In this document: positions 22,765 through 32,177 of the stretch, one piece after another
Position numbering within the stretch: position 1 is the first letter of the stretch
Layout: each line of letters begins with the position of its first letter
Program-made: the position numbers and the translations under genes
Notes under the pieces: generated by a model
Databases searched by the model: none
What the model saw: only the letters and a program-made list of their open reading frames with translations
What the model was told of the DNA's origin: nothing
Assembly: GCA_043818555.1 (NCBI GenBank)
Contig: JBDRFP010000032.1
Span: 1-47,854 of the forward strand
DNA: 47,854 nucleotides
DNA from: JAUYIW01 sp043818555
GTDB lineage: Bacteria > Patescibacteriota > Patescibacteriia > UBA9934
Direction: 5' to 3'

Positions 22765-24336
22765 CTAAATCTCCTCTTTCTTTTCTCTCACAAACGCCAG
22801 CCATCCTTCAACAAAATTCACAGCCACCTTAAACGGCGCTTCAATAATAAAATCAAAAAAGTAAATAAATACATTTATTTTTGCGACTTTCACACTCATC
22901 CAGCGGCCTACGCGCACAACAGGAAGTGTGAAAATATCAAAAATCGACCCAATCAAGCTGCTTCGGGAACTTGAAATAACAATGTCTTTGGTTGACGCTC
23001 GAATCCTGATCCCAAAGAATGTAACAAGCGACAAGAAGAACAGGAAAAGAATGATTGAGAATATGTTAAAGCCAAAATTCGAAAGTAGCGTTGCGATTGC
23101 GCCATAAACGAGCACAAACACAAAAGAGTAAATGATGTAGAAAATCTTTGACCAAGCGCTGAAGTGCTCGCGTTTTACATGAAGGTTAACTAACTCGTGG
23201 TCTGCGCCCACAATCAGCGCGCGAATTGCTTCGCGGTAATCAGATGTGTTTTTGCGCTCCGGAATTTGTACCGTAAGGCTTAAAAATGCAAGAAAAGATG
23301 GGTGAAACAGAATATTGATTGCAAGTGGCAAAAATGATGCTTCCTTGGCAATGAGAAAATCGTACGGAACTTCAAGAATTAATGCCAGCAACATTTTAGT
23401 AAGAAACAGGAAAAGTACGGCGCGCACGGCAGTTCTGCGCAGGCGCACACGGAAACGCTGCGTACGCTTTTTGAGCGCGCGGCTGATGGCCAAATCCATT
23501 AGGCGCGGGTCCTCAAGGAGACCCGGGAACTCCTCAGGCTTATATTCGATTATGTCGCGCATGGTGCGGAATGCGCCTGAGCGACGGCGCAGAAGCAGCG
23601 AAAGCCGCTCAACAACCGGATGCGCTATTTGTTTTTCCACGGTCCTCATCACCGAAGTCAGATTTCCGCCGAGCTCAGCAATGCGATCCGGCGTGCTCAC
23701 GCCTGGCCAATCAGGATAATAAAGAGTGAGTATACGGAACCGAAGTGTCGCCAGGTTTGATTTCAACAAAGTTTTATGAACAGCAACATATAGCAGTAAG
23801 TCTTTCTGGTCATCTTTGAGATGAATTTTTGGGTCCCAGCTTATGCGCTCGCGCATCTCCTCATACATATAACTAACCAGCGCCTCATCTGCCAGCGGAG
23901 GTGAGATTGCGTACTCGAGCTCGCTTGAAATAACATCGAGCAACCATGCGTGCGCTTCTTCCTTTTTTGTCGCTATCTCCTCGGCAGCGCGGAAGAGCAA
24001 ATCGTACTTGTCAAAAATTGGCCTAAGTTTTCCGGCAAAACTCGCAGAGATTGTCTTATTTGGCAAATATCCCGCCCAAACAAGCTCCTTGAGCAAATTC
24101 TCAGCCATTTCTTCAAGCGGCGCGTCCGACCCCAGATATCGCTTAAGAATCCTTAAAATAGCATTGCGACGAAGCAAATGCTCCTCCTGATAATCAATGG
24201 TGGTCCTTAGTTTTTCGTAAATCGTCGCGGCCGTGCTTGCAGGAGCGCTGACTTCAATAACTTCTTCGCCCGCCTTTGCCGCAAAATGGTCCTTTGGAGC
24301 AATCGAAGCTGCGAGTTGTATTAAGCGGTCTGACAT
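22765..24336 (-). CDS. Large hypothetical membrane protein, about 523 aa
   Basis: No family recognised. The first 300 residues are helical and soluble, with repeated acidic/basic helices. A cluster of hydrophobic helices follows at about 305-335, 340-355, 385-430 and 440-460, and the tail ends with amphipathic helices (INVFIYFFDFIIEAPFKVAV). The strongly basic segment KKRTQRFRVRLRRTAVRA precedes the first membrane helix, so the N-terminal domain is probably cytoplasmic. ATG 24336 is preferred over TTG 24345. Similar proteins occur in CPR genomes, to my recollection, without known function. Confidence 0.6.
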   Translation of the reverse strand: MSDRLIQLAASIAPKDHFAAKAGEEVIEVSAPASTAATIYEKLRTTIDYQEEHLLRRNAILRILKRYLGSDAPLEEMAENLLKELVWAGYLPNKTISASFAGKLRPIFDKYDLLFRAAEEIATKKEEAHAWLLDVISSELEYAISPPLADEALVSYMYEEMRERISWDPKIHLKDDQKDLLLYVAVHKTLLKSNLATLRFRILTLYYPDWPGVSTPDRIAELGGNLTSVMRTVEKQIAHPVVERLSLLLRRRSGAFRTMRDIIEYKPEEFPGLLEDPRLMDLAISRALKKRTQRFRVRLRRTAVRAVLFLFLTKMLLALILEVPYDFLIAKEASFLPLAINILFHPSFLAFLSLTVQIPERKNTSDYREAIRALIVGADHELVNLHVKREHFSAWSKIFYIIYSFVFVLVYGAIATLLSNFGFNIFSIILFLFFLSLVTFFGIRIRASTKDIVISSSRSSLIGSIFDIFTLPVVRVGRWMSVKVAKINVFIYFFDFIIEAPFKVAVNFVEGWLAFVREKKEEI

Positions 24337-24462
24337 AATTTGCAATTGCGAAAGTGATTGAATGATTGTGCGGTTAGCGGAAGTCGCTGAGTGATTGAGT
24401 TATTTAGATATTTAATGATCGAGTATTTTGATCACTCAGCCACTCAATAAACTCCCCCTCCC

Positions 24463-25218
24463 TTAAAAAAACGATCTTTCCTTCGAGGATTGAATAATCT
24501 CAAACGCCTGCTCTGCATTGTCAACGATTTCAAAAATCTCTAAATCCGCCCTGTCGATTGTACCAAACTCCTCAAGCATTGTGCCCTTTACCCATCTGAG
24601 CCAATCTGACCAATAATCCAAACCGACCATCACTACCGGAACCTTTTCCGACTTTTCTGTCTGGATAAGCGTAAGGATTTCAAATAGCTCATCGTTTGTC
24701 CCAAATCCTCCTGGGAAAAATACATACGCCTGGGCTGACGCGGCAAGAATTACCTTGCGCGTAAAAAAGTAATGGAACGCTCGCGCTGATTTAACATACG
24801 GGTTGATTCTCTGCTCGCGCGGTAGCTGGATGTTCAGCCCAACCGACTCGCCACCGGCTTCAAACGCCCCTTTATTTGCAGCCTCCATAATCCCCGGACC
24901 TCCTCCCGTTACCACTGTAAAACCGCCGTTGGCAAGCAATCGGCCTAGCTTTTCCGCCTCCCTGTACCACTTGTTGTCTGTTGGCGTGCGGGCTGACCCA
25001 AAAATCGTCACTTCACTTGAAAGCCTTGAAAGAAACTGGAAGCCCTCCACAAACTCGGCCATAATCCGAAAAATCCGCCAGGTTATGTCTGACATGCGCG
25101 GCACATAGCCATACTGTTTTGCGAGCTCCCTTTCCTCTCCCGTGAGCGGGACCCTGCAAACTTGTCCGCTATTCATTCCGTTTGGAATTGATTTTTTTGT
25201 TCCTTTAAAAATGTCCAT
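24463..25218 (-). CDS. LOG-family (TIGR00730) nucleotide-binding protein
   Basis: A 251-residue Rossmann-fold protein of the Lonely Guy group. Plant and some bacterial members are cytokinin-type phosphoribohydrolases that release an N6-modified adenine from its nucleoside monophosphate. The diagnostic motifs are GGGPGIMEAANKG (residues 105-117) and PGGFGTNDELFE (169-180), with the catalytic Arg/Glu environment in the latter. It has a longer N-terminal extension than the shortest members. It lies after the pilus operon on the same strand. The substrate in this organism is unknown; many annotated members have no proven activity. Confidence 0.88.
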   Translation of the reverse strand: MDIFKGTKKSIPNGMNSGQVCRVPLTGEERELAKQYGYVPRMSDITWRIFRIMAEFVEGFQFLSRLSSEVTIFGSARTPTDNKWYREAEKLGRLLANGGFTVVTGGGPGIMEAANKGAFEAGGESVGLNIQLPREQRINPYVKSARAFHYFFTRKVILAASAQAYVFFPGGFGTNDELFEILTLIQTEKSEKVPVVMVGLDYWSDWLRWVKGTMLEEFGTIDRADLEIFEIVDNAEQAFEIIQSSKERSFF

Positions 25219-25312
25219 AGTTGATCATTCATGGATAAAAGTATCATATCACGAATCCATCGCCGCGTCATGTTAATCAATTGGCCTTAAAATACTTATC
25301 CGACCTATCTTA

Positions 25313-25342
25313 CTCAAACAAAAACAACCGCCAGAGCGATTG
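25313..25342 (-). terminator. Terminator at the end of the type IV pilus operon
   Basis: On the minus strand CAATCGC-TCTG-GCGGTTG (25342-25325, one wobble), followed by TTTTTGTTTG. It is placed 14 bp after the major pilin stop codon. Confidence 0.85.
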
Positions 25343-25355
25343 CCTTTGTTTCAAA

Positions 25356-25868
25356 TTATCTTGTCGAACTGATTTCCGCTGTGTTCTCAGATTCACAGGA
25401 ACGCACCGTTACGGTTCCGTTTGTTTCAAGCTCAAGCGTGAAGCCCGACACTCCCGTTGTCCATGTTCCGTCTCCGTCAGGGCTTACCGATATTTCCCCA
25501 AGGTACCCTTCTGTCACCAGACCTGTCAGGTCAACGCAGTTTGTATCTCCGGTTATATTCGTGTCACAATATGCGTTCTGGTCATCGCACCCGGCAACAG
25601 CGGTTCCGATCATATTCACCTCGCCAGGAGTTAAAGCCTCAATATCTGCCAAATAATCCCCTCCGTTGTCAACCTGATCGATTTTTATTGCGGTCAGTAA
25701 TTCAACAACATCAGCGGCCCTGCGGGCGTCGCGCGCGTCGCCAAATCTTGTCCCAGGGTCGAGCGCTACAAATACGATTGCAGCTAAAATCGCAATAATG
25801 GCAATAACGATTAAGAGTTCAATAAGGGTAAACCCTCTTTGAGAAATTCGCTTATTGTTCCGTCTCAT
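25356..25868 (-). CDS. Type IV pilin (major pilin candidate)
   Basis: A 170-residue prepilin. The leader ends in RG|FTLIE, with cleavage after Gly and Glu at +5, followed by a long hydrophobic helix (LLIVIAIIAILAAIVFVAL). The C-terminal domain carries four Cys (CDDQNAYC, TNC and a late SCES) that can form disulfides, which fits the VKOR pair elsewhere in the window. It is the last gene of the operon, and being next to the terminator is common for abundant pilins. Its start overlaps the pilM end by 17 bp. Confidence 0.92.
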   Translation of the reverse strand: MRRNNKRISQRGFTLIELLIVIAIIAILAAIVFVALDPGTRFGDARDARRAADVVELLTAIKIDQVDNGGDYLADIEALTPGEVNMIGTAVAGCDDQNAYCDTNITGDTNCVDLTGLVTEGYLGEISVSPDGDGTWTTGVSGFTLELETNGTVTVRSCESENTAEISSTR

Positions 25869-26838
25869 AGTAAAAATTATGGTGATTCTTGTAGATTGAT
25901 GGTTTTACTGAGCGAAGTGCAGCGCCCAGCGCGGCTCCGTAAGTATGGATTTCCTCCTTTGACAGCCCAGGCACTTCGACAGCATCACCAATTCTCAGCA
26001 AAGGACATTTTTTGAATACCTTTGAGCAAGCTTCGCTTACTTCCTTTTGACCCCCCTCAACTCCTGCAACTATACCTATAAAAATTTCTCTCTCAAGCCC
26101 TTCAACAAAACTTACCGTTTCACTAATTGCATTGCAAATATTCTCAATGCCTTCTTGCATTAGCGGCTCAGCCTTTCCGGTAGATCTTCTTCTGCGCGCC
26201 TGAACAGAGCGCGAAAATATTTCTAACGACATTATATCAAACACTGAAATATTCGTCCAACTATGCCCAATATCAATAACCAAAAATAATGAATCCCTGT
26301 CTTTGGGGATTTCCAATCCGTAATCCAGGTAAAGGCGGCAGAGCGCCTGACCGCCAACCTCTGCTGCGACAAACTCAAAACTTGTCTGAGAAAATGCCTT
26401 TTTCAGACCGTCCACAACCTCTTTCTGCACAACAAAAACTGTCATCTGCATTTCTTTTCCGCTCTTCTTTGCCTGCTCCACCTGAACATAAGCCTTGCTG
26501 AAAGGGATTGGGATTTCCAGCTGAGCGGCAGCTCTGGCTTCAGAAATTAACGCTTCCTTGTCCTTATTTCGCGGAATTACAAGGGTTTTTGAAAAAACTC
26601 TGGATTCCGGAACAAGCACGGTCGCTCGCGCCGTTTCATCTGAAATCCCGGTTTTATTAATAAGCGCCCCAATCTGTTTTGCTAAACCTTCCGGCTTTAC
26701 AACCAAGTCGTCAACAATTAATCCGTGCGCCAAATCTAATTCATACAGACCTTTCGTTCTGCCTTTTCTCCCGACCCATGCCAATCGAACATGGTGGTCA
26801 GATAAGTCTATTCCAATGCCTGATGATGATAATTCCAT
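25852..26838 (-). CDS. pilM: PilM-like actin-fold pilus assembly ATPase
   Basis: An approximately 328-residue cytoplasmic protein of the PilM/FtsA-like fold. Its N-terminus, GIGIDLSDHHVRLAW, is the phosphate-1 motif of the actin superfamily, FLVIDIGHSWTNISVFD is phosphate-2, and HTYGAALGAAL ends the nucleotide pocket. In type IV pilus machines PilM links the inner-membrane PilN/PilO complex to the ATPase. pilN and pilO are not found next to it here. ATG 26838 is preferred over an upstream TTG at 26850. It lies between the PilX-like and major pilin genes. Confidence 0.88.
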   Translation of the reverse strand: MELSSSGIGIDLSDHHVRLAWVGRKGRTKGLYELDLAHGLIVDDLVVKPEGLAKQIGALINKTGISDETARATVLVPESRVFSKTLVIPRNKDKEALISEARAAAQLEIPIPFSKAYVQVEQAKKSGKEMQMTVFVVQKEVVDGLKKAFSQTSFEFVAAEVGGQALCRLYLDYGLEIPKDRDSLFLVIDIGHSWTNISVFDIMSLEIFSRSVQARRRRSTGKAEPLMQEGIENICNAISETVSFVEGLEREIFIGIVAGVEGGQKEVSEACSKVFKKCPLLRIGDAVEVPGLSKEEIHTYGAALGAALRSVKPSIYKNHHNFYYETEQ

Positions 26839-26842
26839 GGTG

Positions 26843-27277
26843 TTAATCAATTTCTTCCCAAGTTAAGATATCCACAGATAACCCGCTCACCGCTACATCT
26901 GCAACAATATTTCGTGTGTAAAATTCCCTTGAAGCTTCTACAGCAATCGTACAATTTCCGCACGGCGCGCCTGTAACAACTATGTCGCAGTCCACTTCTC
27001 CAACACTTAGCGACCCTCCTGCGTAGCTTGAGTTTCTGGTCAGTCTGAGCATTGCCTCTTCAACGCAACTCTCTGCCGAGAGAATAACATCGGTGCTGAT
27101 CTGTTCGGAAAATCCGGCCTCCAGGTTATTTAGCCCCATCAACCCAACACTCACCGCCATCAGCGCAATGAGTGCGGTAAAAATTAAAATCGATATTAAT
27201 GCCGCCGCTCCTTTCTTAGTCGAGCGGAATCCGGAGTGTTGTCTGGAATGTTTCCGCATAATCAAAATATGGATCAT
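26843..27277 (-). CDS. PilX/GspK-like minor pilin
   Basis: A 144-residue pilin-like protein. A basic leader ends in KKG, followed by a hydrophobic helix (AAALISILIFTALIALMAVSVGLM) without the usual Glu at +5. Such a missing Glu5 is characteristic of PilX/GspK-type minor pilins that sit at the pilus tip. The rest has a Cys-rich beta region (GEVDCDIVVTGAPCGNCTIAV). The gene overlaps the PilW-like gene by about 60 bp; ATG 27259 would shorten the overlap. It would help start pilus assembly. Confidence 0.78.
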   Translation of the reverse strand: MIHILIMRKHSRQHSGFRSTKKGAAALISILIFTALIALMAVSVGLMGLNNLEAGFSEQISTDVILSAESCVEEAMLRLTRNSSYAGGSLSVGEVDCDIVVTGAPCGNCTIAVEASREFYTRNIVADVAVSGLSVDILTWEEID

Positions 27278-27731
27278 CAGTTGTGTTCAATGTCTCAACC
27301 GTATAGCTAACCTGAATTATACCTAAGTCTTCGCTACTTGTCAGGTTAGTGAAAACCAAATTGCTGATTGATACCGAGTCTGTGGTGATTGGGGTGTTCC
27401 CTGCGCCCGCAATATTTACTTGGAAATTCCCATTATCGGCAGTGAGGGAGAAAATCGTCGGATCCTCGCCGGCGTCAACCATGTCAAAAGATATCACGCC
27501 CGGGTCTGAGTCAAAAGTGGATGCCCCGATGTTGATTGCCTCTGCGTGCCGAGCGGCCTCAACAAGTCTGTCAAAAACCAGACGGGCGTTCATTTCCACT
27601 TCAGAAATAACCAGTGTCTTAATGCGAACCTGGCCGAGCTTGGTCAAAAAAACCGCTACTGACGCAATAATAATTGCAATCAGTCCAATGTAAACGAGGG
27701 TTTCAACCAATGTAAATCCTTTCTTATTCAT
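27216..27731 (-). CDS. PilW/GspJ-like minor prepilin
   Basis: A 171-residue prepilin. The leader MNKKG|FTLVE is very short, with Glu at +5 and a hydrophobic helix (TLVYIGLIAIIIASVAVFL). The C-terminal globular domain is beta-rich and without Cys, ending in YAETFQTTLRIPLD, a strand pattern seen in PilW/GspJ-type minor pilins. It follows the large propeller-bearing prepilin by 3 bp and overlaps the PilX-like gene. Likely part of a minor-pilin tip complex. Confidence 0.82.
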   Translation of the reverse strand: MNKKGFTLVETLVYIGLIAIIIASVAVFLTKLGQVRIKTLVISEVEMNARLVFDRLVEAARHAEAINIGASTFDSDPGVISFDMVDAGEDPTIFSLTADNGNFQVNIAGAGNTPITTDSVSISNLVFTNLTSSEDLGIIQVSYTVETLNTTDDPYFDYAETFQTTLRIPLD

Positions 27732-27734
27732 AGC

Positions 27735-30581
27735 CTATTTGTAAGTGAGGCTAACATCTTCCAAAACCGGTGTTGCCGCGCCACCCCCGGTTAAATACGC
27801 TTTCCACTGCACAAATTGAGTTCCGCTTGCCCCCGGGTCGGTTACAATTGCCGCGTCGGTCGTGTCGTAGGTTGTGCTTTCCGTGCCGTCGTCCCCTACC
27901 CAGCGCGCGGTTGTTAGCCCGCCAAGCGTGGACGCTGTGCGAATTCTGAATTCGATTGTGCCGGTTCCTGATTCGTTCCAGCTAATTGTTTGCCACGACG
28001 GGGAAGTCAAATTGGTGTCAAACGACTGCGATGTGAATGTTGATTCTTCCGGATAGTCATTAAGCGAAGCCGCAACTCCTTCGCCAAGAATTTGCAATTC
28101 AGCCGTGTCCGAAGCCGAGCACGCATGAATATAAGTGCCGTCAAACTGCACGCCAGTACCTGCGCCACCAAGATTGAAGGTTGTGGTTTGTGAAATGCTC
28201 GCCGGCGTTGAAATGTCGTAAACTTGAAATTGACTGCCACTAGCGCTTGTTGCAAGGAACGCATAATCCGTGCCGTCCAAATCTATGTCATCAACGGTTG
28301 CGGCAACATCGTACGAGCCAAGAAATGAAGGCGATGCCGGAGTCGAGACATTGTAAAGCACCAGTTCATCAACGGCTCCAAGCAAACGACCGACCGCCAG
28401 GGTATCTCCACTTAAAGCTATGGACTTGCCGTCAACGGTTCCGACCAAATCCACAGTTGTAAGAACCGAAGGTGTTGCCGGCGTCGATACATTAAACACA
28501 ACGATTTCTGCGCCCGCTGTAGCGCCATAGACTTCGTTTCCGTCCGCAACCATATCGTTTATATCGCTACCAAAGACATTACTCCCAATTAATGACGGCA
28601 ATCCGGGAGTTGTCACATTAATCACCCAAAAAGTATTATTGCTCGCAAGATAAACCGTGGATCCTTCAATTGCTATTGAAAAAGCGTCTCCGTTCCCGCC
28701 TGCATTATACGACCCTGCGCGAGATGGCGAAGACTTGGTCGAAATATCAATTACATCAAGCTCTGCCGCATTCGCTGCAGTTGCCAAGTACGCATAGTTT
28801 CCACTCACCACAACATCGTTTACGGTTGCATCAACATTAAACGAGCCAATATAGATTGGGCTGGATGGAGTGGACACATCGTAGATAAAGAATTCGTCAT
28901 CGGTTCTGTTATACTGGGTAACAATGTATGCAAAGTTGTTGTCAAAATATATTGCGGTCGGGTCGTGCACGCCTGACTTGTTTGCAGATCCTATGAGTTG
29001 CGGCGCGCCCCAGCCGCCTAGAGCGGCCATTACTCCGAATACGCTCATATCAGCAGTGTCGTCCTGCGTACCAAGGTAAGGATGCATTCCAAAAATCTCA
29101 ACAGCCCCTGCAATTGTTGACGCCGCAGCGTTACCGTATGAGTCTTCGGTAAATCCTGCAAGCTCTACAATTGTAAGCTCTGCGGATGTGTCGTCAGTTG
29201 CCAGGAACGCATAGCCTTCATCAACGCCGATCGCAATGTCATAAACCGTTGAATTTGTGTCCAGACTCGATGTTACAGTAATCGACCCCTCAGGCGTTGT
29301 AACATCAAGAAGCTGAAAATCAACTGTGGTGGTAGTGTTATCACGCCCAACATAAAGGTCGGTGCCAATCAGTTCCAGGGTTTTAGCATCGCCGGCGCCG
29401 GTTAAGTTCACGGTATTCACCTGCGTATAATCAGACACGCGAACTACATAAATTTCCGCAGAATCATTTCCGCTCGATGCGTACACATAAGAACCGTCAG
29501 TTTGAATGTCGGTCAGGCTAACGCCAATTTCTGTAGTGCCAAGGAGTGGCAATCCGCCGGTTGGTGTGCTGACATCGTAAAAATAGATTTCAGCGTCAGT
29601 TGACGCAGTACGGGAAATTATGAGCGTTGTCCCAATGATTGCCATGCCGGTTGGGTCTGCGCTACCGGGCATATCAATCGTGTTCACGCTTGTCATTGTG
29701 GCAAGTGCGACTACATCGATTTCCGTGTTTGAAGCATTGCCCACAAACGCGTAATCGCCGGAGACAACAAAATCTCCACCGTCATTTGACCCTACACTAA
29801 ACCCATTGATCGCTGTTGGAGCATTTTCAGAAACATCACTAATATCCCAGGCGACAAATTCATTACCGGTTGTGTTTTCCGAAAGAGTGTAGAGAATGTC
29901 CTGAACATCGTCTAGATACATTGCGATTATGTTTCCGGTGCCGTTCACATCCACCGCGTAATCTTCGCTCAAGAACGCCCAGCTTGCGTCATAAAGATGC
30001 TGAACCACTTCACCGTCGCTCACAACCGCCTGGTCGTCAGTGCTGTTAAAACTTCCGGCCGTAAAATCAACAGTTAGAGTTTGCGTCCATGTCCGCTCGG
30101 GTCGAAAATCATAGACATAAAAAACCGCGTCCAGATTTTGCGTTTTTCCGGTAAGCGTGTCCCAGGTAATATTTGTTGTGATTTTTTTGGTTTCGCTATC
30201 CAGCACTCCGGAACCTGCAATGTCCCCTGCCAGCGAACCGGTTCTGTAAACATCCTCAACGGTAATTGTGCGCGTGTATTTGCCTCCAACCAAGCTGTCA
30301 GATGTTCCGTTGAACTCATAATAACTCGAAGCCGTTGTGAGCCCGTGCGTTCCGTTTGTAATCTCGGAATATTCACGATTTCTGATTGAGCGTACCGCCT
30401 CAATGCCTTCCTGCAACAGGCCCGCAGCCACAATATATTCAGGGGCCTGCTTGCTTGCCTTTGTGGAATCAACCAGAATTTCAACAGTGCCGACCGCCAG
30501 GAGCGCAAAAAGAGCAATGGCTATTACCACTTCAACCATTGATTGCCCTGACTGATTTGTTTTATTCTGTAATACGCCCAT
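27735..30581 (-). CDS. Giant prepilin fused to LVIVD beta-propeller repeats
   Basis: A 948-residue surface protein. The N-terminus has a type III/IV prepilin signal, SG|QSMVE, with Glu at +5 and a hydrophobic helix (VVIAIALFALLAVGTVEILV), followed by a PilV/GspI-like neck. From about residue 170 to 860 it is built of repeats with YDVSTPxxPxxxGS-like strands (at least eight, such as IYDVSTPSSPIYIGS and LYNVSTPASPSFLGS) matching the LVIVD beta-propeller pattern. A distal C-terminal beta-sandwich-like segment follows. ATG 30581 overlaps the upstream gene by 20 bp. It would be a tip adhesin of the pilus, an inferred role. Confidence 0.85.
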   Translation of the reverse strand: MGVLQNKTNQSGQSMVEVVIAIALFALLAVGTVEILVDSTKASKQAPEYIVAAGLLQEGIEAVRSIRNREYSEITNGTHGLTTASSYYEFNGTSDSLVGGKYTRTITVEDVYRTGSLAGDIAGSGVLDSETKKITTNITWDTLTGKTQNLDAVFYVYDFRPERTWTQTLTVDFTAGSFNSTDDQAVVSDGEVVQHLYDASWAFLSEDYAVDVNGTGNIIAMYLDDVQDILYTLSENTTGNEFVAWDISDVSENAPTAINGFSVGSNDGGDFVVSGDYAFVGNASNTEIDVVALATMTSVNTIDMPGSADPTGMAIIGTTLIISRTASTDAEIYFYDVSTPTGGLPLLGTTEIGVSLTDIQTDGSYVYASSGNDSAEIYVVRVSDYTQVNTVNLTGAGDAKTLELIGTDLYVGRDNTTTTVDFQLLDVTTPEGSITVTSSLDTNSTVYDIAIGVDEGYAFLATDDTSAELTIVELAGFTEDSYGNAAASTIAGAVEIFGMHPYLGTQDDTADMSVFGVMAALGGWGAPQLIGSANKSGVHDPTAIYFDNNFAYIVTQYNRTDDEFFIYDVSTPSSPIYIGSFNVDATVNDVVVSGNYAYLATAANAAELDVIDISTKSSPSRAGSYNAGGNGDAFSIAIEGSTVYLASNNTFWVINVTTPGLPSLIGSNVFGSDINDMVADGNEVYGATAGAEIVVFNVSTPATPSVLTTVDLVGTVDGKSIALSGDTLAVGRLLGAVDELVLYNVSTPASPSFLGSYDVAATVDDIDLDGTDYAFLATSASGSQFQVYDISTPASISQTTTFNLGGAGTGVQFDGTYIHACSASDTAELQILGEGVAASLNDYPEESTFTSQSFDTNLTSPSWQTISWNESGTGTIEFRIRTASTLGGLTTARWVGDDGTESTTYDTTDAAIVTDPGASGTQFVQWKAYLTGGGAATPVLEDVSLTYK

Positions 30582-31020
30582 TTGAATTGATCGTAAGAGT
30601 CGATGTCTCTCCACTTGCGGATAGAGTTAGTGTAATTGTGCCGGTGTCAGTCGTTTCGCCTGTGCGGATTTCAAAAACAACATCGGTCAAGCCAGATGCA
30701 GAAAGCGACGACGGAAGGTTGTACACTTCATCGAAGGATGTATCGCGCGTTGCGTAATCGTTACTCTTAAACAAAGTGTAGTCTGTTGAAGTTAAATGCA
30801 CTCCCCAAACATCGTCCTGATACCCGCTGACGCTCCGGGCCTGAGCCCTTCGCAAGAGCGAAATCATCTGGTCGGTCTCGATTCCGATCTGATTTTTTGT
30901 AAGAGTATTCGCGCCCAGGCCCGTTGCGATAAATACTATTAACGCTAAAATTGCAACGACAACCAGAACTTCCACCAGGGTAAATCCTCGGTTCTGTTCC
31001 CTCGCGAAAGACATTTTCAT
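30562..31020 (-). CDS. GspH/FimT-like minor prepilin
   Basis: A 152-residue prepilin. The leader ends in NRG|FTLVE, followed by the hydrophobic helix VLVVVAILALIVFIATGLG. The globular part (QMISLLRRAQARSVSGYQDD, then WGVHLTSTDYTLF) is typical of GspH/FimT-type minor pilins. ATG 31020 lies 2 bp after the pilC stop; a longer reading to 31098 would overlap pilC in another frame with no leader-like sequence. Its 3' end overlaps the start of the propeller prepilin, which suggests coupled translation. Confidence 0.85.
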   Translation of the reverse strand: MKMSFAREQNRGFTLVEVLVVVAILALIVFIATGLGANTLTKNQIGIETDQMISLLRRAQARSVSGYQDDVWGVHLTSTDYTLFKSNDYATRDTSFDEVYNLPSSLSASGLTDVVFEIRTGETTDTGTITLTLSASGETSTLTINSNGRITE

Positions 31021-31021
31021 A

Positions 31022-32170
31022 TTAGATTTGAAGACTCCCTGTGATCGAATAAATTGGTGTAAGGATGGAAATCGCAACCAGGCCCACAACGAGCCCAATA
31101 ACTAATAGCAGGATTGGTTCGATCACAGAGGAAATGTTTTTCGAAAGCGCCATAACCCTGTCTTCAAAAAAAGCTGCCAAATATTCCAGAGTTTTGCCAA
31201 GGTTTCCCGATCGCTCACCGACAGCGATCATTCGGTGAATAATCACAGGGTAGAGGTCTGGGTAGCTACTCACGATTTCTGAAAAGTCCGCGCCTTCGCC
31301 GATTCTTTCAAGCATCTCTTTTGCCGATTTTCTGTAAACAAAATTTCCCATCACCAGTGAGGTGATTTCAAGGCTCTCTTGAATTGGGGTGCCGCTTTCA
31401 AGCAGCGTGCCGAGCGTGCGACAAAATTGCGCGCGGTTAATTAGATGGACAAATGATCCGATTATCGGGAGCTTAAGCGTTATCCTGTGGATGAGTGGAC
31501 GCAAAAATGGACGGCGCGTCATCCAGATCGCCACAACAATTCCAATAATTATTGCCGGGGCTAGAATAAGTCCATAGTCGCCAAACACTTCGGCGACAAA
31601 AATCAGCGCCCTTGTCGAAACCGGCAAATCCACCCTGAGCGAGCGGAACACGCCTACAATCTGCGGAAGCACAAAAGTCGCGACTCCAAGGCCAATAACA
31701 AGCGCTGCGCTAAGCACCACAATCGGGTAAAGCATGGCCGATTGAATATTCCGCCTTAACACATAATCCTTATCCATCTGGTCGCTCAGCCGCTTTAGGT
31801 TCTCAGACAGTGTTCCGGATCCTTCGCCGATTTTTACAGCGCTAATGTAGACTGTGCTGAACACCTTTGGCTCTCTTTCCATGGCCGCTCCCAAATCTTC
31901 ACCTCCCTCCACGCGCCCTACTACGCGATCCATCACTTGTTTAAGCCGGCCGGTTGACTGCTCTGCGAGCACCGAGAGGGATTCCGGAACTGACAGGCCG
32001 GCATCCAGCATGACGGAGAAGTGCTTTGTAAGCATAACCAAATCCACAACCTTCACGCGGCCGATCTGGATTTCGCGTCTGTACCATGGCAAAGACTTGT
32101 CTCTGACAGCAGATTTTTTGACTTTAACCCCGGCCTTAGGCTTGGGTTTTGTGTTCCTCCGTTTTGGCAT
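31022..32170 (-). CDS. pilC: Type IV pilus inner-membrane platform protein PilC
   Basis: A 382-residue protein of the T2SF family that anchors the extension ATPase at the inner membrane. Two T2SF domains are visible: LTKHFSVMLDAGLSVPESLSVL near residue 45 and FCRTLGTLLESGTPIQESLEI near 245. Each is followed by the G-E-x-SG pattern (GEGSGTLSENLKRLSDQ and GERSGNLGKTLEYLAAF) and membrane helices. The N-terminus is basic. It starts 7 bp after the pilB stop. Length is normal. Confidence 0.95.
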   Translation of the reverse strand: MPKRRNTKPKPKAGVKVKKSAVRDKSLPWYRREIQIGRVKVVDLVMLTKHFSVMLDAGLSVPESLSVLAEQSTGRLKQVMDRVVGRVEGGEDLGAAMEREPKVFSTVYISAVKIGEGSGTLSENLKRLSDQMDKDYVLRRNIQSAMLYPIVVLSAALVIGLGVATFVLPQIVGVFRSLRVDLPVSTRALIFVAEVFGDYGLILAPAIIIGIVVAIWMTRRPFLRPLIHRITLKLPIIGSFVHLINRAQFCRTLGTLLESGTPIQESLEITSLVMGNFVYRKSAKEMLERIGEGADFSEIVSSYPDLYPVIIHRMIAVGERSGNLGKTLEYLAAFFEDRVMALSKNISSVIEPILLLVIGLVVGLVAISILTPIYSITGSLQI

Positions 32171-32177
32171 AAATTTT

